NCBI GenBank assembly: GCA_003513015.1
Contig: DOTA01000509.1
Coordinates: forward strand, 1-5,022
Reading direction: 5' to 3'
DNA length: 5,022 nucleotides
Origin: Chloroflexota bacterium
GTDB lineage: Bacteria > Chloroflexota > Anaerolineae > Anaerolineales > UBA11858
This document shows, one piece after another, positions 1 to 5,022 of this stretch. The position numbers and the translations under genes were made by a program. The number at the start of each line of letters is the position of its first letter. The stretch's first letter is position 1. The notes under the pieces were generated by a model. The model ran no database searches. It saw only the letters and a program-made list of their open reading frames with translations, and was not told the DNA's origin.

Positions 1-1
1 C

Positions 2-1231
2 GTGCGCATCCGCCTGTTTCGCCCCAATGCGCGTTTGTATCTGGCAAATGTGATTTTGACGGGTGTTTCGATGGGGGTTTATCGCCTGCTGTTTAATTTT
101 TATGCTCTCAGTCTGGGCTTTGATGAAGCTTTGCTGGGGCAGTTGATCACGGTCAGCAGCCTGACCTCGCTGCTGGCGGCCCTGCCCATGGGCTATGTGG
201 GCGATCTGCTGGGGCGCAAACGTTCGCTGGTGTTGAGCAGCTTGCTGACCAGTGTAGCCGTCATCGGGATGGTAGTTTTTCCCACCGAGCCGGCGTTTTT
301 CGCGCTGAATATCCTTTCAGGCATCGCTCAAAGTTTGGCAGCCATCACCATGGCCCCGTTTTTGATGGAAAACAGCGGCGAAGAGGAACGCACCTACCTG
401 TTCAGCTTTGGGCAGGGTTTGCAGATGCTTTCGAGTTTTGTGGGCAACTGGCTGGGTGGCTATTTGCCCGGTTGGATGGGTCTCTGGAAAAACGTCTCGC
501 CTACACACAGCACGGCCTATGCCTGGGCGTTAGTGATTGTGGCGGGCATGTATCTGATCGGCGTGATTCCGCTGTTTTTGCTACGACGCAACCGTATGGT
601 GGGCGAGGCCCGTTCGGTGTTTGCGCCGATCCAATATGCGCTGCGCGAGCCAAAACTGCTCAGCCAGTTGGTACTGCCCATGCTGGTAACATCCATTGGC
701 GCCGGGCTGATTATGCCCTTTATGAACGTTTTCTATCGCACCGTGCACCACCAACCCGACCCGGCTATTGGAACAATGTTCGCCTGGGGATCGCTGGCGA
801 TGGGCGTGGGCCTGTTAATCGCGCCGCCCCTGGCCGACCGCTTCGGCAAAATCCGAGTGGTGGTGGTGACTCAGGCCCTCTCAGTGCCTTTTCTAATCAT
901 TATGGGATTTTCTCCCTGGTTTTGGCTGAGTGCCCTGGCCTATTATGTGCGCCTGGCCCTGATGAATATGAGCAACCCGGTCTATCAGACTTTTGTGATG
1001 GAAAGTGTGGACCCTGAAGCCCGGGCTACGGTTGCCAGCCTGACCAGTATGGCCTGGAATTCAGGCTGGGCGGTCAGCCCGATGGTCAGCGGTTACCTGC
1101 AGGTCAACTACGGATTCGCACCGGCTTTTATTGGTACCATCAGCCTTTATATTGTGGCCATTACGATGTATTGGGCCTTTTTCTGGCGGGGGCAGAGCAA
1201 TGAAACAAGAGTAAAAGCTCACTCGCAATAG
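2..1231 (+). CDS. MFS transporter, 5'-truncated by window edge (paralogue A)
   Basis: This is an inner-membrane secondary transporter of the major facilitator superfamily; the substrate cannot be told. The 409 visible residues are strongly hydrophobic with about twelve membrane segments. They carry the MFS motif A in the TM2-TM3 loop (G64, D68, G71, R72, K73) and its second-half echo (A278, D279, R280, G282, K283), plus an acidic NSGEEER stretch at 124-130. A basic cytoplasmic loop around 195-218 separates the two halves. The GTG at position 2 is probably an internal valine: the downstream paralogue has 12 more residues before the matching point, and no ribosome binding site is visible here. 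The true start is therefore likely some 36 bases to the left. The stop is TAG at 1229-1231. The gene sits 44 bases upstream of its paralogue, probably in one operon. The MFS assignment is firm; efflux versus uptake is open. Confidence 0.9.
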   Translation: MRIRLFRPNARLYLANVILTGVSMGVYRLLFNFYALSLGFDEALLGQLITVSSLTSLLAALPMGYVGDLLGRKRSLVLSSLLTSVAVIGMVVFPTEPAFFALNILSGIAQSLAAITMAPFLMENSGEEERTYLFSFGQGLQMLSSFVGNWLGGYLPGWMGLWKNVSPTHSTAYAWALVIVAGMYLIGVIPLFLLRRNRMVGEARSVFAPIQYALREPKLLSQLVLPMLVTSIGAGLIMPFMNVFYRTVHHQPDPAIGTMFAWGSLAMGVGLLIAPPLADRFGKIRVVVVTQALSVPFLIIMGFSPWFWLSALAYYVRLALMNMSNPVYQTFVMESVDPEARATVASLTSMAWNSGWAVSPMVSGYLQVNYGFAPAFIGTISLYIVAITMYWAFFWRGQSNETRVKAHSQ

Positions 1232-1262
1232 AGGGCTTTTGCAGCTCAAAGCTTACGATCTG

Positions 1263-1278
1263 AAAGGTATTTATCTTG
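1263..1278 (+). promoter_or_regulatory. Ribosome binding site and TTG start of MFS paralogue B
   Basis: GAAAGG at 1262-1267 is a Shine-Dalgarno sequence placed 8 bases before the TTG at 1276-1278. No ATG or GTG lies at a comparable distance in frame. The extra N-terminal residues this start gives (before the RLFRPNARLYL block shared with the first copy) form a short amphipathic lead-in to TM1. This site decides the start codon. Confidence 0.7.
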
Positions 1279-2526
1279 GTTTCTCTAAAAACCACACTCC
1301 ATGAATACGCGGCCCGCGTGCGTCTGTTCCGCCCCAACGCCCGACTGTATCTGATCACGGTGTTGATCACAGGGATATCGATGGGGGTTTACCAACTGGT
1401 CTTCAACTTTTATGTGCTCAGCCAGGGATACGATAAAGCCTTGCTCGGAAAACTGATCACCACAAACCAGTTGACAGCGTTATTGCTGGCTTTGCCGATG
1501 GGTTATTTGGTGGACCGGGTCGGGCGGAAAGCTGCACTGGTGACGCGCAGTGTGCTGTTGGCTTTTTCGGTGGGGATGATTGCCCTTTTCCCTTCCGTTC
1601 CACTCTTCTTTGCCATGAATGTGGTCTTTGGGATCGCTCAAAGCCTCTCGGCAGTGGCAATGGCGCCTTTCTTGATGGAAAACAGCGGCGAGCAGGAGCG
1701 CACTTACCTGTTCAGTTTCAGTTCCGGTTTGCAGATGGGTTCAGCCTTTGTGGGCAACTGGTTAGGTGGTTACCTGCCAACCTGGGTGGGCAACCTGCGC
1801 GGTTTTGATCCCACTAGCAGCGCGGCTTATGGGGGTGCTTTGCTGGCCATCTCGCTGGTTGCCACCTTGGGGTTCATTCCTCTAATTTTCATCCGCCCTG
1901 CTCAAGGGCAGCAGACTCGTCACCGCGATTTTGCGCCCCTGGCCTATGCCCGCAAAAATCCCAAAATCCTGGGTAAATTGATGATCCCCACGCTGATCAT
2001 TTCAATCGGTGCTGGGCTGTTCATGCCTTTCATGAACGTGTTCTACCGCGAAGTGCACGGCCAATCTGATCAGGCGATCGGCACGCTGTTTGCCTGGGGA
2101 TCTTTGGCGATGGGCATCGGTTTGATGATTGCGCCTCCCATTGCTGACCGTTTGGGCAAAATTCAATTGGTGATGCTCACGCAAGGGCTTTCGATTCCCT
2201 TCATGGTCATGCTCGGTTTTGCCCCCTATTTCGGGATCAGCGCGTTGGCGTATTTCGTGCGGATGGCTTTGATGAACATGAGCAGTCCCATCTATCAGAC
2301 CTTTGTGATGGAACAGGTGGAAGCCTCCGCCCGAACGATGATTGCCACCCTTTACAGCATGGTTTGGAGTTTTGGCCGGGCTTTCAGCCCCAGTATCAGT
2401 GGCTGGCTGCAAGATCACTATGGCTTTAATCCCGTGTTTGGCATTGCCATCGTGTTCTATGCCGTTGCCGTGAGCATGTATTGGGTTTTCTTCCTGCGCT
2501 CGGAAAAGCAACCCATCTCCCATTGA
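1276..2526 (+). CDS. MFS transporter (paralogue B), complete
   Basis: This is a second major facilitator superfamily permease of 416 residues, a usual length for a 12-helix MFS protein. Motif A lies at G76, D80, G83, R84, K85, with the C-terminal-half echo at A290, D291, R292, G294, K295. The NSGEQER stretch is at 136-142 and the central basic loop is roughly at 208-232. The start is TTG at 1276: AAAGG at 1263-1267 lies 8 bases upstream, and the next in-frame ATG (residue 36) falls inside TM1 and would remove part of it. The protein is closely similar to the upstream gene; in one ungapped stretch of 62 residues (its 241-302) I count 47 identities. The short gap before it shows no strong promoter, so co-transcription with the first copy is likely. 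The substrate is unknown. The stop is TGA at 2524-2526, with no clear intrinsic terminator after it. Confidence 0.92.
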   Translation: MVSLKTTLHEYAARVRLFRPNARLYLITVLITGISMGVYQLVFNFYVLSQGYDKALLGKLITTNQLTALLLALPMGYLVDRVGRKAALVTRSVLLAFSVGMIALFPSVPLFFAMNVVFGIAQSLSAVAMAPFLMENSGEQERTYLFSFSSGLQMGSAFVGNWLGGYLPTWVGNLRGFDPTSSAAYGGALLAISLVATLGFIPLIFIRPAQGQQTRHRDFAPLAYARKNPKILGKLMIPTLIISIGAGLFMPFMNVFYREVHGQSDQAIGTLFAWGSLAMGIGLMIAPPIADRLGKIQLVMLTQGLSIPFMVMLGFAPYFGISALAYFVRMALMNMSSPIYQTFVMEQVEASARTMIATLYSMVWSFGRAFSPSISGWLQDHYGFNPVFGIAIVFYAVAVSMYWVFFLRSEKQPISH

Positions 2527-2590
2527 GGGCAGGCCAGAACTGGATCCATTTGGCAAAGCAGCGTTCATTCCCCATTTCATCACCCGCCGC

Positions 2591-2619
2591 TTGCACCTCT
2601 CGCTGGCTGGTGTTATCAT
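2591..2619 (+). promoter_or_regulatory. Candidate sigma-70-type promoter with extended -10
   Basis: TTGCAC at 2591-2596 is a weak -35 (first three bases match consensus). It is followed after exactly 17 bases by TATCAT at 2614-2619 (five of six match TATAAT), preceded by TG at 2611-2612, which makes an extended -10. Transcription would begin near 2626, leaving a leader of only about 15 bases that is mostly the Shine-Dalgarno sequence. It lies in the 114-base gap between the transporters and the Thr/Pro-rich gene, the longest gap in the window and the only one where I see a credible promoter. It would serve the Thr/Pro-rich gene and, by read-through, the two peptidase genes. It is inferred from sequence pattern only. 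Confidence 0.55.
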
Positions 2620-2628
2620 CGGGCTTAC

Positions 2629-2643
2629 AAGAGGTATAAGTTG
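2629..2643 (+). promoter_or_regulatory. Ribosome binding site and TTG start of the Thr/Pro-rich gene
   Basis: AAGAGGT at 2629-2635 is a good Shine-Dalgarno sequence with 5 bases of spacing to the TTG at 2641-2643. There is no in-frame ATG before the membrane segment, so this TTG is the only start that keeps the whole N-terminal anchor. Confidence 0.65.
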
Positions 2644-3132
2644 GCAAATACTCTGGCACGCGACCGCCTTCGCATCGGGCTGATCATTATCATTCTGGCG
2701 ACGATCCCAATTTATTGCGGCGGATTTGCGGCGGTTCAGTATGCCAAACGGCCAACAGCCACGCCAACGGCGACTCCATCGCCCGTACCCACACAAACAA
2801 GCGTGCCCGTGGTTGCCACCGCATATCCCACCTTCACGCCTGCGCCGACCGATTTGGATCCCACCGATACGCCCATCCCTACCGGCACAGATATCCCCAC
2901 GGCTACCGGGAACCCTACAGAATCGCTAACGCCAACGCAGACACACACGCCCACGATGACGCCTACCTCCAGCAACACCCCCACCAAGACACCGACGATG
3001 CCATTGCCGCCCAGTAATACCCCAACCCAAACGGCTTCACCCACACCTACGCCGACCATCACGCTGACACCCACCGAAGCCCCCACAATCATTATCACCA
3101 TCCCACCATCCGAAACCCCTTCCGGGGGATAA
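2641..3132 (+). CDS. Membrane-anchored Thr/Pro-rich stalk protein, hypothetical
   Basis: This 163-residue protein has a short basic N-terminus (R7, R9, R11) and one hydrophobic segment at about 12-34. The rest, 38-163, is a low-complexity tail in which I count 40 Thr and 31 Pro out of 126 residues. The positive-inside rule puts the N-terminus in the cytoplasm and the tail outside. The membrane segment could be an uncleaved anchor or a poor signal peptide. Cys26 does not sit in a convincing lipobox. The tail has few charges, a single Lys and no recognisable domain; it ends in Ile/Pro/Ser/Gly. Such tails usually act as extended, often O-glycosylated spacers and are frequent in Anaerolineae surface proteins, where they normally carry a folded domain; none is attached here. 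It ends 19 bases before the first M42 peptidase, so it is probably co-transcribed with it. Its function is unknown. Confidence 0.75.
   Translation: MANTLARDRLRIGLIIIILATIPIYCGGFAAVQYAKRPTATPTATPSPVPTQTSVPVVATAYPTFTPAPTDLDPTDTPIPTGTDIPTATGNPTESLTPTQTHTPTMTPTSSNTPTKTPTMPLPPSNTPTQTASPTPTPTITLTPTEAPTIIITIPPSETPSGG
2752..3129 (+). repeat. Low-complexity Thr/Pro-coding tract
   Basis: This tract codes for irregular TP, PT, TPT and PTxT units over 126 codons with no fixed period. All four Thr codons and all four Pro codons are used and mixed, so the DNA itself is not a simple satellite. Selection seems to act on the amino-acid composition, not on a recently slipped repeat. The high C and A content of the coding strand produces an open Val/Gly-rich frame on the other strand that is an artefact. 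Confidence 0.8.
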
Positions 3133-3133
3133 A

Positions 3134-3149
3134 TCTTTCACAGGAAAGA
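3134..3149 (+). promoter_or_regulatory. Small hairpin over the ribosome binding site of the first M42 gene
   Basis: TCTTTC (3134-3139) pairs perfectly with GAAAGA (3144-3149) around a four-base ACAG loop. The Shine-Dalgarno sequence AGGAAAG (3142-3148), 6 bases (counted from AGGA) before the ATG at 3152, is mostly inside the 3' arm and loop. In the mRNA the stem is only six pairs with two G-C, so it would be of modest strength. It could tune initiation or tie it to ribosomes ending translation at 3132, just upstream. Chance formation is possible. Confidence 0.45.
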
Positions 3150-3151
3150 CC

Positions 3152-4210
3152 ATGACCGAACTGCTCCCATTTCTCAAACAAATGATCACCCTTCCCGGCC
3201 TATCCGGATACGAAGATCCAATTTCAGATTTGATCTCCGCGACCTGGCAACCGCTGACCGATGAACTTAGCCGCAGCCGCATCGGCAGCTTGCATGGCCT
3301 GCGGCGCGGCACCGGCTCCGAACCGCGGCCATCGATTTTGTTGGCGACCCACATGGATGCCATCGGCCTGATGGTCACCGCCATCGTGGATGGCTTTTTA
3401 CGCCTGAGCGAGATCGGCGGGATTGATGCCCGCGTGCTGCCGGGCCAACTGGTGACGGTTCACGGACGGAAAGAGCTGCCCGGTGTGATCGTGCAGCCCC
3501 CCAGTTTCCTCCTGCCTCCTGAAGCGAGTGACGGACCGGTACCGTTGGAGCATCTGCTCGTGGATGTGGGACTCACACCCGCGGAGGTCAATCGCCAAAT
3601 TCGCATCGGCGACCTGATCTCATTTGCCACCCAGCCCATCGAATTTGACAAAGAAACCCTGGCAGGGCACTCACTCGATAACCGCGCTTCCGTCGCCGCC
3701 CTGACGCATTGCCTTGATCTATTGCAAAACCGCCAGCACATCTGGGATGTCTGGGCCGTGGCTACCGTGCAAGAAGAAGAAACTCTGGGCGGTGCGCTAA
3801 CCTCCGCCTTTGGGCTGGCGCCGCAGTTGGCGATTGCCATCGATGTCACCTTCGCCAAAGGCCCAGGGGCACCTGAAGATAAGACTTACCCCCTGGGTGA
3901 GGGAATCACCCTCGGCTGGGGTCCGAATATCCACCCCGGGTTGTATAAAAAGCTCAAAGATTTGGCCGATCAACTGGAAATCCCCAACAAATTGGAACCC
4001 ATGCCGCGCTATTCCGGCACTGATGCCATGGCGCTGCAAGTGGCCCGAGAGGGCATCCCCACGATGGTGGTCAGCATCCCGCTGCGTTATATGCACACCC
4101 CGGTTGAGATCATCTCCATGAAAGATGTCGAACGCACCGGACGTTTGCTGGCCGAATTTATCGCCGGGCTGAATGCCGATTTTATGGATCAACTGACCCT
4201 GGATGATTAG
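3152..4210 (+). CDS. M42 family metallopeptidase (TET-type glutamyl/leucyl aminopeptidase family), divergent
   Basis: This is a cytosolic zinc/cobalt-type aminopeptidase of the M42 family, which removes N-terminal residues from oligopeptides and usually forms a tetrahedral dodecamer. The 352 residues match family length. The metal site is complete by position: H67 (in THMDAIG, with D69 behind it), bridging D176 (SLDNR), catalytic base E208 and ligand E209 (VQEEE), D231 (IDVT) and H315 (RYMHTP). The inserted dimerisation domain spans roughly 72-165 (GGIDAR at 89-94, LPGVI at 109-113). The GTDA block at 289-292 is also typical. Oddities: the usual HMDE is HMDA (A70), and the usual QEEVGLRGA reads QEEETLGGA. 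The ATG at 3152 follows AGGAAAG by a normal distance, 19 bases after the Thr/Pro-rich gene. A second M42 gene follows after 36 bases. Cellulase (GH5-type endoglucanase) labels often attached to this family are misleading. Exact specificity is not predictable. Confidence 0.93.
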   Translation: MTELLPFLKQMITLPGLSGYEDPISDLISATWQPLTDELSRSRIGSLHGLRRGTGSEPRPSILLATHMDAIGLMVTAIVDGFLRLSEIGGIDARVLPGQLVTVHGRKELPGVIVQPPSFLLPPEASDGPVPLEHLLVDVGLTPAEVNRQIRIGDLISFATQPIEFDKETLAGHSLDNRASVAALTHCLDLLQNRQHIWDVWAVATVQEEETLGGALTSAFGLAPQLAIAIDVTFAKGPGAPEDKTYPLGEGITLGWGPNIHPGLYKKLKDLADQLEIPNKLEPMPRYSGTDAMALQVAREGIPTMVVSIPLRYMHTPVEIISMKDVERTGRLLAEFIAGLNADFMDQLTLDD

Positions 4211-4225
4211 AAACTGGTGGATTAA

Positions 4226-4241
4226 TTTCCACAATTGGAAG
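4226..4241 (+). promoter_or_regulatory. Small hairpin over the ribosome binding site of the second M42 gene
   Basis: TTTCCA (4226-4231) pairs with TGGAAG (4236-4241) around a CAAT loop: five Watson-Crick pairs and one G-U. The GGAAGAG Shine-Dalgarno sequence (4237-4243) before the ATG at 4247 is largely in the 3' arm. A competing stem, GTGGA (4217-4221) with TCCAC (4228-4232), uses the same 5' arm and would free the ribosome binding site. Both stems are short and AT-rich, so this may be chance. The layout resembles that in front of the first M42 gene. Confidence 0.4.
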
Positions 4242-4246
4242 AGACC

Positions 4247-5022
4247 ATGCTCAAAATTGGAAATCAACAATTCAAACTGCTAGAGAAACTGTGTAATGCC
4301 GTAGGCGTTTCGGGCGATGAAGGCGCGGTGCGCAAGCTCGTGCTGGATGAAATTCGGCCCTACGCAGATGAAGTCAAGGTCGATGCCCTGGGGAATGTAT
4401 TGGCCGTCAAAAATGGCACGCAGCCCAAGCGTCTGCGCGTGATGCTGGCCGCTCACATGGACGAAATTGGCTTTATGCTGACTTACGATGATGGTAAAGG
4501 CATCTTCCGCTTTGAAATTGTCGGAGGGATCGACGCCCGCCAGTTAGTCGGGAAACCCGTTTGGGTGGGCAAAGACAAACTCCCTGGCGTAATTGGGGCC
4601 AAACCTATCCACCTTACCACCGCCAGCGAGCGCAAAAATGCCATTTCGCTGGATGCGCTGCGCATCGATGTGGGCGAAAAGAATGCCGGGAAAGTCAAAA
4701 TCGGTGACCGGGCCACCTTTGCCACCGAATTTCAGCGCCTCGGCCCCAGCATTCGGGCTAAAGCCATTGATAACCGCATCGGCGTGGCAACCTTGATCGA
4801 ACTGCTCAAAAACGCCCCGCCCAACCTTGATTTGCTGACCGCTTTCACCGTGCAAGAAGAAGTGGGCTTGCGCGGGGCACGCGTGGCCGCTTTTGCCTTC
4901 GACCCCGATCTGGCCCTGGCGCTGGATAGCACCCCGGCCTATGATCTGCCCCACGCCGAGGATGATGAGAACACGCGCTACAACACGCGCCTGGATCACG
5001 GCCCGGCGCTGTACATCGCCGA
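4247..5022 (+). CDS. M42 family metallopeptidase, 3'-truncated by window edge
   Basis: This is a second M42 aminopeptidase, reading from the ATG at 4247 without a stop to the window end: 258 full codons plus two bases. It is the more canonical copy. It has H70 and D72 in AHMDEIG, bridging D175 (IDNR), catalytic E204 and ligand E205 in VQEEVGLRGA, and D227 (LDST). The GGIDAR block is at 93-98 and LPGVI at 112-116, inside the inserted dimerisation domain. The last metal-binding His and the C-terminal GTDA block, expected within the next 100 or so residues, lie beyond the window, so activity can be judged only in part. The start is supported by GGAAGAG at 4237-4243 and by the N-terminal helix followed by VSGDEGAVR, the usual opening of the family. 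It sits 36 bases behind its diverged paralogue, almost surely in one operon, and probably acts with it in cytosolic peptide turnover. Confidence 0.93.
   Translation, partial: MLKIGNQQFKLLEKLCNAVGVSGDEGAVRKLVLDEIRPYADEVKVDALGNVLAVKNGTQPKRLRVMLAAHMDEIGFMLTYDDGKGIFRFEIVGGIDARQLVGKPVWVGKDKLPGVIGAKPIHLTTASERKNAISLDALRIDVGEKNAGKVKIGDRATFATEFQRLGPSIRAKAIDNRIGVATLIELLKNAPPNLDLLTAFTVQEEVGLRGARVAAFAFDPDLALALDSTPAYDLPHAEDDENTRYNTRLDHGPALYIA

Larger units (their letters stand above)
2..2526 (+). repeat. Tandem gene duplication of two MFS genes
   Basis: The two transporter genes are head-to-tail copies. Position 2 of the window matches about 1312 (codon 13 of the second gene), and the similarity runs to near both stops. 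Blocks identical at the protein level include RLFRPNARLYL, PFLMENSGE, MPFMNVFYR and FAWGSLAMG. Third-codon positions differ widely, so the duplication is not recent. The C-terminal tails after TM12 and the central loop are the least alike parts. Confidence 0.8.

Noticed and set aside
2..4. GTG as the true start of the first transporter
   Set aside because: The paralogue has 12 further residues upstream of this point, and there is no room in the window for a ribosome binding site. The gene is more likely cut by the edge.
472..1017. 181-codon + strand frame inside the first transporter
   Set aside because: It is out of frame with a clearly conserved MFS protein that has a paralogue next door; its product is not membrane-like and resembles nothing known.
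1235..1252. Possible terminator between the two transporters
   Set aside because: GCTTT/AAAGC forms only a five-pair stem and no run of T follows, so read-through is more likely.
1231..1262. Separate promoter for the second transporter
   Set aside because: TACGAT at 1254-1259 matches only four of six -10 bases and has no -35 at a proper distance.
2533..2554. Hairpin after the second transporter as a terminator
   Set aside because: GCCAGA can pair with TTTGGC around a 10-base loop, but the stem is weak and not followed by a T tract.
2716..2718. Lipoprotein attachment at Cys26 of the Thr/Pro-rich protein
   Set aside because: The preceding residues are Pro-Ile-Tyr, which do not fit a lipobox (small residue at -1), so an uncleaved membrane anchor is preferred.
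2002..2796. Long open frame on the - strand (264 codons)
   Set aside because: It runs antisense to the end of the second transporter, the gap and the start of the Thr/Pro-rich gene. The product is His/Gln/Arg-rich with no recognisable domain, as expected for a frame opposite a real gene.
2736..3101. Val/Gly-rich frame on the - strand opposite the Thr/Pro tract
   Set aside because: It is the mirror of Thr/Pro codons read on the other strand, and its regular Val/Gly content has no independent support.
3797..4270. - strand frame of 157 codons opposite the first M42 gene
   Set aside because: It is antisense to conserved catalytic and metal-binding codons, has no ribosome binding site of note, and its composition is that of a shadow frame.

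Overview
This window reads as ordinary bacterial chromosome, coding left to right on the + strand throughout, with moderate GC by eye. The best guess for the source is a Chloroflexota bacterium of the Anaerolineae type. The reasons are a membrane-anchored protein with a long Thr/Pro-rich tail (very common in that class), use of TTG start codons with good Shine-Dalgarno sequences, and an extended -10 promoter lying almost on top of a start codon. This placement is inference from style, not from a marker gene.

Layout. Positions 2-1231 hold the 3' part of a major facilitator superfamily (MFS) transporter gene; its first dozen or so codons lie left of the window. After a 44-base gap comes a complete close paralogue (1276-2526, TTG start). 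A 114-base gap follows, with no convincing terminator but a plausible promoter at 2591-2619. This promoter would drive a small anchored Thr/Pro-rich protein (2641-3132). Nineteen bases later is a complete M42-family metallo-aminopeptidase (3152-4210). After another 36 bases a second, more canonical M42 peptidase starts (4247) and runs off the right edge.

How the genes may work together. The two transporters probably form one transcription unit. The Thr/Pro-rich protein and the two peptidases probably form a second one from the promoter near 2600. M42 enzymes are cytosolic, dinuclear-metal aminopeptidases that usually assemble into dodecameric TET particles and trim oligopeptides to amino acids. 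Two adjacent, diverged M42 genes could give two specificities or a mixed particle. No sequence evidence links the transporters to peptide metabolism; their substrate is unknown.

Nothing here is a clearly new system. The most notable points are the matching small hairpins that bury the ribosome binding site of both peptidase genes, the non-canonical residues next to the metal ligands of the first M42 enzyme, the head-less Thr/Pro stalk protein, and the tandem paralogue pairs on either side of it.
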